A stretch of DNA of 64,000 bases from Lachnoclostridium sp. An196 (GTDB lineage Bacteria > Bacillota > Clostridia > Lachnospirales > Lachnospiraceae): positions 124,001 to 188,000 of the forward strand of contig NZ_NFJZ01000004.1 of assembly GCF_002160135.1 (NCBI RefSeq). The letters run 5' to 3'. The number at the start of each line of letters is the position of its first letter. Positions within the stretch are counted from its first letter, which is position 1. Positions 17,346-25,476 of this stretch are shown here, piece by piece. The translations under genes were made by a program, and so were the position numbers. The notes under the pieces were generated by a model that searched no databases, was not told where the DNA came from, and saw only the letters and a list, made by a program, of their open reading frames with translations.

Positions 17346-19238
17346 ATGAGCAAAGAAAAGCAGCAGGCAGATCTGCCTGAATACAGAGACAAACGGTTTG
17401 ACAGATTCCGGGATACCTGGTATTGGAAAGCTTCGAAACCTTTACGTGTCATAATACACTTTTTTCAACGCATAAGAAACGCATATATTCACTATGGCGG
17501 GGTTAAAGGAATGTACCGCCGCTATAAGCAGAAACGGGGAGAGGCGACGAAACGGGTGGATTTCGGGACAAAAAGTTTTCCGGACGCAGCCCGCAGAAAA
17601 CTGGAAGAAGAGACGGTGTTTCCGCGAAAGATCAAATTCAGCATTCTGGTGCCGCTGTATAATACACCCGAAAAATTCTTAAGAGAGATGATCGGTTCGG
17701 TGGAAGCGCAGACATACGTCAGCTGGGAACTCTGCCTGGCAGACGGAAGCGACGGAAAACATGAGGATGTGGGAAGAATCTGCCGGGAATACGCAGAGAA
17801 AGACAGCCGCATCGTTTATAAGAAAATTGAGAAGAATCTGGGAATCTCCGGAAATACCAATGTATGTTTCTCCATGGCGACGGGAGACTATATCGGGCTT
17901 TTTGACCATGATGATGTGATGCATCCCAGTCTGCTGTATGAATGCATGAAGACAATCTGTGAAAAGGACGCAGACTATGTGTATACCGATGAGGCTACCT
18001 TTACATCTCCGAACCTGGACGACCTGATTGTTCTTCATTTTAAACCGGATTATTCTCCGGATAACCTGAGGGCCAACAACTATATCTGCCATTTTTCTGT
18101 ATTTGATGCGAAACTGCTGGAAAAGACGGGACTTTTCCGGCCGGAGTACGACGGAAGCCAGGATCATGATATGATACTGCGCCTGACCGAGGTGGCCAAG
18201 AATGTGCAGCACATTCCAAAGATTCTTTATTACTGGAGATCCCATCCCCAGTCGGTGGCGGCGGATATCGGCGCCAAAACCTATGCGATAGACGCAGCTA
18301 AACGCGCGGTACACGATCATATGAGGGATTATTACGGGATCGAAGTGGAGGTCGAAAGTACCCGCGCGTTTCCGACAATCTTTCAGATCCGGTACCCCAT
18401 AGAAGGCAGCCCGAAGATCAGCATTGTGATTCCCAATAAGGACCATGCGGAAGATCTTCGCAGATGTATTTCTTCTATTGAAAGCAAGTCTACCTGGAAT
18501 AATTATGAGATTGTGGTAGTGGAGAATAACAGTACGGAGCAGAGCATCTTTGATTATTACAAAGAACTGGAACAAAAGCCGCAGGTAAAAGTGACCGCTT
18601 ATACAGGTGAGTTCAATTATTCCAGAATCAATAATTACGGTGTGACCTTTACGGGTGGAGAATATCTTCTGTTTTTAAACAATGATACGGAAGTAATCTC
18701 ACCGGATTGGATGGAACAGATGCTGATGTATGCCCAGAGGCAGGATGTGGGCGCGGTAGGCGCCAAGCTCTATTATGGAGATAATACGATTCAGCATGCC
18801 GGAGTGGTGATCGGGCTGGGCGCGCATCGGTCTGCCGGTCATACGCATTATAAAATGCCCAGAGAACATCTGGGATATATGGGCAGGCTGTGTTACGCTC
18901 AGGATGTGACGGCGGTGACGGGAGCCTGCCTGATGGTGAAAAGATCCGTCTATGAGGAAGTGGGAGGACTGGATGAGACCTTTACCATTTCTTTAAATGA
19001 CGTGGATTTTTGCCTGAAAATTCGCGAAAAAGGATATTTGAACATTTTCACGCCGTTCGCGGAACTGTATCACTATGAGTCCAAGACCCGGGGAATGGAA
19101 GAAGGAGAGAAGCTCCGCCGTTATGAAAGAGAATGTGAACATTTCCGGGAAAGATGGAAAGCACAGCTGGATGCAGGCGATCCCTACTACAATCCGAATT
19201 TTTCACTGGATTATTCGGACTTTACCCTGCGCTTTTAA
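17346..19238 (+). CDS. Two-domain family 2 glycosyltransferase
   Basis: A 630-residue cytosolic or peripheral GT2 protein with two complete GT-A domains. The first (about 95-310) starts FSILVPLYNTPEKFL and has the metal-binding GLFDHDDV; the second (about 355-600) starts ISIVIPNKDHAEDL and has LFLNNDTEV. Two active centres suggest a polymerising or alternating-linkage enzyme, such as those making rhamnan backbones. The first ~80 residues are basic and may contact the membrane. It sits between the cap enzyme and the SGNH hydrolase in the same operon. Sugar specificity cannot be read from the sequence, although the RfbA/RfbC neighbours favour rhamnose. Confidence 0.88.
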   Translation: MSKEKQQADLPEYRDKRFDRFRDTWYWKASKPLRVIIHFFQRIRNAYIHYGGVKGMYRRYKQKRGEATKRVDFGTKSFPDAARRKLEEETVFPRKIKFSILVPLYNTPEKFLREMIGSVEAQTYVSWELCLADGSDGKHEDVGRICREYAEKDSRIVYKKIEKNLGISGNTNVCFSMATGDYIGLFDHDDVMHPSLLYECMKTICEKDADYVYTDEATFTSPNLDDLIVLHFKPDYSPDNLRANNYICHFSVFDAKLLEKTGLFRPEYDGSQDHDMILRLTEVAKNVQHIPKILYYWRSHPQSVAADIGAKTYAIDAAKRAVHDHMRDYYGIEVEVESTRAFPTIFQIRYPIEGSPKISIVIPNKDHAEDLRRCISSIESKSTWNNYEIVVVENNSTEQSIFDYYKELEQKPQVKVTAYTGEFNYSRINNYGVTFTGGEYLLFLNNDTEVISPDWMEQMLMYAQRQDVGAVGAKLYYGDNTIQHAGVVIGLGAHRSAGHTHYKMPREHLGYMGRLCYAQDVTAVTGACLMVKRSVYEEVGGLDETFTISLNDVDFCLKIREKGYLNIFTPFAELYHYESKTRGMEEGEKLRRYERECEHFRERWKAQLDAGDPYYNPNFSLDYSDFTLRF

Positions 19239-19247
19239 AGGAGAGAC

Positions 19248-20465
19248 ATGAAGAGAATCGAACGGGAAAAAGTAATAAGAAATGCCTATCGGACCACAGT
19301 TCTGGTACTGACTGCCTGCTGCATCTTCCTGGGCGTGCTTCTGGTGGTGCATGAAATGGCGAGAGAGGCGGAAGTAAGCGCGCTGGAGCGGGATCTGGAG
19401 GCCAAAGGCGTAGTCCGGAATGACGAAGGGTTATACAGCAGCGTAGAACTTTTCCTCCCTGAAAAGATCTATGTGGCGACCGGTGTGACCATTGAAATAT
19501 ATAATAACCAGATTTCCTCTCTGGGCGACCGGATGGAAAATTATAACGTAAAATGGACCTGCGCGGTAGGTAAGAATATGCAGCGCAAGTTTTCCGTCAC
19601 CGGGACAGAGGATCTGATTGGAACGCATCCATTGATTTTTACGATTTTTGATGATAACGGCGCCCAGGTGGCGACAGCTTCCACGGAACTGAATATTGTG
19701 CCGGCTCTTCAGGAATCATTTTCCATGCTGACGATCGGCGACAGCCTTTCCTGCAATACAGCCACCTATGAAAGACTCAATGAACTGACCGGCGGGGAAA
19801 TTATCTATATGGGAACCCGCGGAGTAGGAGGATCATTGACGGAAGCGCGCAGGGGATTCTCAGCGGCCAATTATCTGACAGCCACCGGGTATGAGATGGA
19901 AGAGCCGTACGAGGATGTGCATCCGTTTTATAATGAGGAAACCGGAAGTTTTGACTGGGACTATTACAAAGAAACGACCGGTTTCGATCCGGATATGATA
20001 CAGCTTTTTCTGGGGACCAACGGCCTGGATGTAGATCCTGCAGAGAACGGAGATAATATTGTCCGAATTGTAAAAGAGATTCATGAAGATGATCCGGATC
20101 TTCCTGTTTATCTGGTGCATACACTGTATCCGGCCAACCAGGACGGAATCGGGTCCTGGAATAATAACGGATATGCTTTATACGCGGACCGTTATAAATA
20201 TGAAGAAGATCAGAAGGTCTTCCATCTGATGACCTATCTGGAAGCGACATTGTCGGATGAGCCGAACCTCTATTTTGTCCCTGCCGGCATGTGCAATGAC
20301 AGCGCCAATAATTTCGATACGGTGGAAGTCCCGGTAAATCCTCATTCCGATGAGACGGAAGAGGTGCCGTCGGATGCGGTTCACCCGGGAAGAGCCGGAT
20401 ACGAGCAGATTGCGGACTGTCTGTACAGCGTGATCTGCGGGACCAAAGCAGAATGGAGCGAATAG
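19248..20465 (+). CDS. Membrane-anchored SGNH/GDSL hydrolase
   Basis: A 405-residue protein with one N-terminal membrane helix (about 18-38), so the catalytic part faces outside. A region of about 60-150 is beta-rich, followed by the SGNH core: block I TIGDSL near 164-169, GTRGVGG (block II glycine), FLGTNGLD (block III, GTNG instead of GxND) and DAVHPGRAGYEQI at the C terminus, supplying the catalytic Asp/His. Such enzymes remove or transfer O-acyl groups on carbohydrates. Context suggests it edits the exported glycan. The block III change from GxND to GTNG leaves the Asn in place but drops the Asp. Confidence 0.8.
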   Translation: MKRIEREKVIRNAYRTTVLVLTACCIFLGVLLVVHEMAREAEVSALERDLEAKGVVRNDEGLYSSVELFLPEKIYVATGVTIEIYNNQISSLGDRMENYNVKWTCAVGKNMQRKFSVTGTEDLIGTHPLIFTIFDDNGAQVATASTELNIVPALQESFSMLTIGDSLSCNTATYERLNELTGGEIIYMGTRGVGGSLTEARRGFSAANYLTATGYEMEEPYEDVHPFYNEETGSFDWDYYKETTGFDPDMIQLFLGTNGLDVDPAENGDNIVRIVKEIHEDDPDLPVYLVHTLYPANQDGIGSWNNNGYALYADRYKYEEDQKVFHLMTYLEATLSDEPNLYFVPAGMCNDSANNFDTVEVPVNPHSDETEEVPSDAVHPGRAGYEQIADCLYSVICGTKAEWSE

Positions 20466-20468
20466 AAT

Positions 20469-20861
20469 ATGAGAAAATTGATAGAACAGATGATTAAATT
20501 CGGATTTGTGGGCTTTCTGTGCTTTTTTATTGATTACGGTATTATGGTTCTGCTGACGGAAGTGGCAGGGATCGTGTATCTGGTCTCCAGCGCCTGTTCC
20601 TTTACGGTATCCGTGATTGTCAACTATATACTCAGCGTTACGTTTGTATTTGAAACGGACAAAGAGAAAAGCCGGATTAAAGAATTTATCGTGTTTGTTT
20701 TCCTGAGCATCATCGGTCTGGGGATCAACCAGCTGTGCATGTGGTTCGGAGTGGAGCTGCTGCACATCAGTTATCTGATCGTAAAGATCGGCGCCACCGC
20801 GGTGGTTATGGTTTATAATTTTATCAGCCGGAAGCTGATCATTGAAAAGAAAGCGCCCTGA
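20469..20861 (+). CDS. GtrA-family membrane protein
   Basis: A 130-residue protein with four hydrophobic helices (about 10-30, 36-57, 78-97, 103-122), the GtrA architecture. GtrA proteins are thought to flip polyprenyl-phosphate-linked sugars used by GT-C enzymes, such as the GT39 protein encoded upstream on the other strand; a link between the two is inference. The stop codon and last codons lie inside a perfect palindrome shared with the convergent phosphatase gene. It ends the first polysaccharide block. Confidence 0.85.
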   Translation: MRKLIEQMIKFGFVGFLCFFIDYGIMVLLTEVAGIVYLVSSACSFTVSVIVNYILSVTFVFETDKEKSRIKEFIVFVFLSIIGLGINQLCMWFGVELLHISYLIVKIGATAVVMVYNFISRKLIIEKKAP

Positions 20862-20877
20862 CATATGTCAGGGCGCT
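20852..20877. terminator. 26-bp perfect palindrome shared by two convergent gene ends
   Basis: A perfect palindrome with half-site AGCGCCCTGACAT overlaps both stop codons: GtrA (TGA at 20859-20861, plus) and the phosphatase (TGA at 20868-20870, minus). Because of the symmetry both proteins end in Ala-Pro. It lacks strong T-runs but would form a very stable hairpin in either transcript. Confidence 0.65.
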
Positions 20878-22223
20878 GCCTGTTCTGAAGTTTTCTGAAT
20901 CTCAAAGGTATCGTTGAGCTCCCAGGTTTCGGCATTGTAGGTGCTGACGGTCAGTGTATCAGGAGTAATCTGTATATCCGTTACCTCCGGCGTATCGCAT
21001 TTCCTGGAGACGGCTGCCTCTGCCTGGTCGGTAAGCCTCCGGTACATGCTTCCGCTGGAAGAGCTCAGAGTCATATACATCGTTCCTTCCGGATCTACTG
21101 CGGGGCTGTCGTATTCCACATAGCTGCCGTCCGCCTGGATAAAGTAGGAACGCATATAAGCGTGGTCATGGCCGCACAGGACCAGATCGATGTCATATTC
21201 ACTGGTAAAATCCAGAAAATACGGCCGTATGAGCTGAGCGTTTTCCAGATAATCCTCATATCCGTTATATGGCGAGTAATGAGAGAATACAATTCTCCAG
21301 CGGGTATCCGGATTGGCCTCGACGGCAGAAGCGATAAATTCTTTGTGCTCGCCCAGCTTGGCAGGATCCATCATATCAAGAACCAGAAAGAGCGCATTCC
21401 CTCTGGTAAACCAGTAATCGCCGTCTCCTTCGTCATCGCAGGTGCCATAGGACGACAGATTGGGAAAGGTATAATGCTCAGAAAACTGGGAGCCTCCGAT
21501 CTCATGATTTCCTTTCAATGGAGCCAGAGACAGGCTGTAGAGCACTCCCTGATTCATAAATGCGTTGTATTGTTCCGTATCGTTATAGTCATTGACCTGG
21601 TCGCCTAATGATACCAGGAAACTGGTGTCGGGAAAATGATATTTGATTTTATTCAGGACTCGTTTCCAGTTGGTCTTCTGATTATCCACTTCTTCCACCG
21701 GTTTGCCAATCTGGGCGTCTCCTACGGCTGTGAAGCGGAAGGTATCCGAAAATGCCGGCGTCGTATAGCTGTAAGAAGGAGACATCCCCTCTTCATTGCC
21801 TACCTGATAGAGATACTCGCTCTCCGGGGTAAGACCGGTGACGGTCGCCCGGTTGATATAGTAGCCGGATATGGTCTCCGAAGGAGTAACTTCGGCGGTG
21901 AATACGGATGCGTTTGCAAATTCTGTATCATCCGGAGAAGTCCAGTAGACGGATCCGGCTGATTCGGAAGGGGAGAACCAGGTCAGGTTTACTTCTTCTT
22001 CTGTGCTGCCTACGGTGACGGAGAGATAGCGGACAGGAGTGGTGCTGATTAAAGCGGCAGAATAGTCAGGCGCAGTCCCCCAGGTCTCTTCTCCCGGAGC
22101 AGGGGGTGTTTCTTCTTCCTCTGCCGCAGCGTCAGTATTTTCCGAGTCCTGCTGCCGGTTTCCGCAGCCGGGAACGGCCGACAGCAAGAGTAATAAACTT
22201 AGTAAAAACAGGCGTTTTTTCAT
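20868..22223 (-). CDS. Purple-acid-phosphatase-like lipoprotein
   Basis: A 451-residue surface lipoprotein. The signal peptide ends with a lipobox-like SAVPGC near residue 20, followed by an acidic linker. Residues about 55-155 match the fibronectin-like N-terminal domain of purple acid phosphatases. The calcineurin-like core has GDAQIG, LGDQVNDYND, GNHE, a His in FSHYSPY and GHDHAY, which together supply the two-metal centre. It should hydrolyse phosphate esters outside the cell. It faces the CotH kinase gene divergently, so a phosphate-adding and a phosphate-removing activity sit back to back. The start ATG at 22223 follows GAGGAGG. Confidence 0.85.
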   Translation of the reverse strand: MKKRLFLLSLLLLLSAVPGCGNRQQDSENTDAAAEEEETPPAPGEETWGTAPDYSAALISTTPVRYLSVTVGSTEEEVNLTWFSPSESAGSVYWTSPDDTEFANASVFTAEVTPSETISGYYINRATVTGLTPESEYLYQVGNEEGMSPSYSYTTPAFSDTFRFTAVGDAQIGKPVEEVDNQKTNWKRVLNKIKYHFPDTSFLVSLGDQVNDYNDTEQYNAFMNQGVLYSLSLAPLKGNHEIGGSQFSEHYTFPNLSSYGTCDDEGDGDYWFTRGNALFLVLDMMDPAKLGEHKEFIASAVEANPDTRWRIVFSHYSPYNGYEDYLENAQLIRPYFLDFTSEYDIDLVLCGHDHAYMRSYFIQADGSYVEYDSPAVDPEGTMYMTLSSSSGSMYRRLTDQAEAAVSRKCDTPEVTDIQITPDTLTVSTYNAETWELNDTFEIQKTSEQAAP

Positions 22224-22347
22224 GCGTTTTATTTCCTCCTCTAAAGTCTGTGGCCTTAGTATACAGGAAAACAGGCGGATTTAATAGAAAAAACGGAAAA
22301 ATTTATACAAAATTTATGATATGGGCAGAATCCGCACGGGATATTGT

Positions 22348-22376
22348 TTGCGTATTGGCGGGAAAACTGTTATAAT
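22348..22376 (+). promoter_or_regulatory. Promoter of the CotH operon
   Basis: TTGCGT, 17 bp, TATAAT (22371-22376) with a TGT extended -10. The -35 is weak but the extended -10 compensates. It lies 30 bases before the cotH start. Confidence 0.6.
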
Positions 22377-22405
22377 GTAACCTAAATCATGACAGGAGAA
22401 ACAGA

Positions 22406-24013
22406 ATGAAAAAAAAGATGGCATTGCTGGGCAGCATTTTATTATTCATCGGCTTCTTCTTTTTTTTCGTATTTTATTCCGCTCCGGCATATGAGCCGGA
22501 GACGCTGGAGGCCGGGGCGCTGGCAGGCGAGGTGCGTCAGGGGCTCAAGCTGCAGGAAACGGTAAAGGGAGCACTGGATACATCGCAGATCAGGCTCTGT
22601 TTTCGGGGACAGGAACTGGCATGTGACCGGGAGAGCCTGACCTGGTATCTTCCGGTGGACATGGATGATGAACGCTGGGAGGCGGGGGCTTTTTCGGATG
22701 CCGGAGGAGAAATCAAAATCTTTCCTCTTCAGGACTATACTACATTGGACAAGAAAACAACGGTGGCGGACGGTTGTGTCGTCCCGTTTCTTGCGTGGAA
22801 GGAATCAGAAAATGCGGGAAGCGTAGTCTATGTAGTCTTCACCGGACTGCCGGTAGTGAAGATCGATACGGACGCGGATCTGGATGTGGACACGGTGTTC
22901 GCAGGTGGTATTACTTTTTATGAGGCCTGCGGGCAAGAGGACTGGACGCTGTATTCTGTGTTCCAGGCGCATGAGCGGGGGCAGACGACCAGAGCTTATC
23001 CCAAGAAGGGATATCGGGTAAATCTGATCTCTGTTACTTCCACCGGTGTGATAAATGAGAATGAACAGCCGGTTCTGGGAATGCGAAATTCAGATTCGTG
23101 GATTTTTTATGCGATATACAGCGATGGGACCAAGATACGCGACAAGTTTAATACAGAACTTTGGAATCAGTTCGGCGCGGAGAACACGCCGTATGACGCT
23201 CACTTCGGCACGCATATGGAATATGCGGAGCTGGTAGTCAATGGTGAGTACAGAGGGCTGTACGGGATTCTGGAACCGATCGACAGTTCCCAGCTGGATA
23301 TCTCGGATCAGGAATACCTTTATAAAAGGACATTCGGAAGAGAACTGACTACAGAGGCTTTGGACAGCGCCGAACCGGAAGAGTATCTGACGGTACTCGG
23401 CATGGAGATCAAAGGAAAGGACGGAGCCGGGACCAGTGAAGACTGGCAGTGCCTGCGCCGTTTTATAGAAATGTGTGAGGCGGATGACGAGACATTTGAG
23501 GAGGAGGCCGAAGCTCTTCTGGATATGGATAATGTCGCGGATATCTGGATTTATCTGCAGCTGCTGTACGGAGAAGACAATATATATAAAAATATGTTTT
23601 TTGCGTTTAAAAAAGAAAGCGATGGGTATCGGCTGTATCTGGTACCCTGGGACACGGATCTTAGCTGGGGAAATATTTACAAGGACAGCGCGGAAGATTT
23701 ATATGTAGTATCGGCACCGGAGACAGCGGAGGAATATCTGGAATGGCCGCTGGTAGACCGGCTGCTTGCCCTGAATGTGGGAGGCCTGAGAGAAAAGATT
23801 GCCGCGCGGTGGGAAGAGCTGCGTTCCGGGGTCCTGGCGGAAGAGAATATGAAGGCATGGATGGATGAATGTATTCATCAGGTGCAGGATTCCGGAGCTT
23901 TTGCCAGAGATGCGGCCAGATGGCCGGACAGCCGCCATGACGGAGATTACGAATCCATGGAAGCATATATGGAAAAAAGGCTGGATTTTCTGGATAAATG
24001 GATGCAGGAGTGA
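22406..24013 (+). CDS. cotH: CotH-family kinase
   Basis: A 535-residue membrane-anchored protein (one helix about 7-27, rest outside). The CotH domain covers about 175-500, with the family signatures RAYPKKGYRVNL, DGTKIRDKFNTELW, YAELVVNGEYRGLYGILEPI, DNIYKNMFFAF and PWDTDLSWG, whose Asp residues bind metal and ATP. CotH of B. subtilis phosphorylates spore-coat proteins, and related proteins act on secreted or surface substrates. Here the gene leads a cassette with VTC and DUF4956 genes inside a polysaccharide locus, so the substrate may be a surface protein or glycan component. The N-terminal ~150 residues are an unassigned beta-rich region. Confidence 0.88.
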   Translation: MKKKMALLGSILLFIGFFFFFVFYSAPAYEPETLEAGALAGEVRQGLKLQETVKGALDTSQIRLCFRGQELACDRESLTWYLPVDMDDERWEAGAFSDAGGEIKIFPLQDYTTLDKKTTVADGCVVPFLAWKESENAGSVVYVVFTGLPVVKIDTDADLDVDTVFAGGITFYEACGQEDWTLYSVFQAHERGQTTRAYPKKGYRVNLISVTSTGVINENEQPVLGMRNSDSWIFYAIYSDGTKIRDKFNTELWNQFGAENTPYDAHFGTHMEYAELVVNGEYRGLYGILEPIDSSQLDISDQEYLYKRTFGRELTTEALDSAEPEEYLTVLGMEIKGKDGAGTSEDWQCLRRFIEMCEADDETFEEEAEALLDMDNVADIWIYLQLLYGEDNIYKNMFFAFKKESDGYRLYLVPWDTDLSWGNIYKDSAEDLYVVSAPETAEEYLEWPLVDRLLALNVGGLREKIAARWEELRSGVLAEENMKAWMDECIHQVQDSGAFARDAARWPDSRHDGDYESMEAYMEKRLDFLDKWMQE

Positions 24014-24045
24014 AACACTAATAAAAACAGAATGGGAGTGATAGG

Positions 24046-24762
24046 ATGGAGCCGAGTATATTTGACCCTTCCAAAAAGGAAAATCAATACCGGCATGAAT
24101 TTAAATATCTGTGTTCTCTGGGACAGCTGAAGATCATTCAGGGGAGGATTGCGGGGCTGATTCCGCTGGATCCGCATGTGGGAAAGGACGGTGTCTATAA
24201 TATACGAAGTCTGTATTTTGATGATTTTGAGGACCGGTATATGATGGAGAATGAAGCCGGGACAGATCCGAGAGAGAAGTTTCGCATCCGGATCTATAAT
24301 CACAGCGCAGACCGGATTTCGCTGGAACTGAAAAAAAAAGTAAGAGGAAAGACACAGAAGATTTCCTGCAGGATCACAGAAGAGCAGTGCAGGACCATGA
24401 TGGCGGGAGAGATCCCGGAACCGGGAAAAGACGCTCCGGCAGTATTTCAGAAGCTGTGCCTTCTGATGAAAACCAGACTGATGCGGCCGAAAGTGATCGT
24501 TGAGTATGACAGAACACCTTATGTCTATGCTCTGGGAAATGTGAGGATTACCTTGGATGAGAATATCCGCGCTTCCGGACGGGCAGACCTTTTTCTGGAT
24601 GAAAATGTTCCCTGCAGGCCGATTCTGCCGGCAGGACAGCATATCCTGGAAGTGAAATATGATGAGTTCCTTCCGGATTATATTTACCGTACCATACAGA
24701 TGGAGAATCTGAGGCAGACTGCCTTTTCCAAATATTATCTTTGCAGAAAATATAATTTATAA
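24046..24762 (+). CDS. VTC-domain polyphosphate polymerase-like protein
   Basis: A 238-residue protein consisting of one VTC domain (tunnel fold, CYTH-related). The basic and acidic tunnel residues are visible: RHEFKY near 17 (RxExK-like), SLYFDD, KFRIRIYN, LELKKKVRGKTQK, VEYDRTPYVY, RITLDENIRA and ILEVKYDEF. Yeast Vtc4 makes polyphosphate from ATP; bacterial versions are biochemically little known. Placement between cotH and a DUF4956 membrane protein is a recurring arrangement that I recognise from many bacteria. Whether it makes polyphosphate or modifies a glycan is open. Confidence 0.85.
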   Translation: MEPSIFDPSKKENQYRHEFKYLCSLGQLKIIQGRIAGLIPLDPHVGKDGVYNIRSLYFDDFEDRYMMENEAGTDPREKFRIRIYNHSADRISLELKKKVRGKTQKISCRITEEQCRTMMAGEIPEPGKDAPAVFQKLCLLMKTRLMRPKVIVEYDRTPYVYALGNVRITLDENIRASGRADLFLDENVPCRPILPAGQHILEVKYDEFLPDYIYRTIQMENLRQTAFSKYYLCRKYNL

Positions 24763-24777
24763 AGGAGAATACATAAG

Positions 24778-25452
24778 ATGGGATTTCAAGACGTATTTAA
24801 AAATTCGTTCCTGGAAGGGTTCACAAGCATGGATATCACAACCGGGAAGATCATGGCGACGCTGGTCGTCACAGGGCTTCTGGCCCTGTACATCTTTTTC
24901 ATCTACCGTCTGGTGACGAGGAAGGTGTTCTATTCAAAAAGCTTTAATATTTCTCTGTCAGCCATGGCGTTGATTACTGCCGCCATTATTCTGGCCATGC
25001 AGTCCAACCTGGTAATCTCTCTTGGTATGGTCGGCGCGCTGTCCATTATCCGTTTCCGTACTGCGGTAAAAGATCCCATGGATCTGGTATTTCTGTTCTG
25101 GGCGATCAGCATCGGCATTATCTGCGGCGCCGGGCTTTATGAAGTCGCCCTGGTTACATCTGTGGCGGTGACAATTTTTATCCTGGTTCTGGATCTCCTG
25201 CCGGTGGCGAAAGCTCCCATGATTCTGGTGTTGAACAGTGAAAAGACAGACGGAGAGAAGGAAATCCTGGATGTGGTCGGCAGGTATGCCAAATCTTATA
25301 AAGTGAAGTCCAGAAATTTATCCAAAGGCCGTCTGGATATGGTGGTGGAGCTTCGGGTGAAGGACGAAAGCGGACTGGTATCAGAAGTGGCGTCTATGGA
25401 AGGAATGATATCCGCGTCGCTGATCGCGCATGACGGAGAAGTTACCTTCTAA
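24778..25452 (+). CDS. DUF4956 membrane protein
   Basis: A 224-residue protein with four membrane helices in its first ~145 residues (about 22-44, 58-78, 82-100, 104-144) and a soluble C-terminal domain of about 80 residues resembling a ferredoxin-like fold. The conserved VGALSIIRFRTAVKDPMD stretch after helix 2 is typical of the family. It starts 16 bp after the VTC gene with an AAAGGAG site. Third member of the CotH-VTC-DUF4956 set; it may anchor or gate the VTC enzyme at the membrane, which is inference. Confidence 0.85.
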   Translation: MGFQDVFKNSFLEGFTSMDITTGKIMATLVVTGLLALYIFFIYRLVTRKVFYSKSFNISLSAMALITAAIILAMQSNLVISLGMVGALSIIRFRTAVKDPMDLVFLFWAISIGIICGAGLYEVALVTSVAVTIFILVLDLLPVAKAPMILVLNSEKTDGEKEILDVVGRYAKSYKVKSRNLSKGRLDMVVELRVKDESGLVSEVASMEGMISASLIAHDGEVTF

Positions 25453-25476
25453 TTTTACAGAAAGACACGGTCATTT

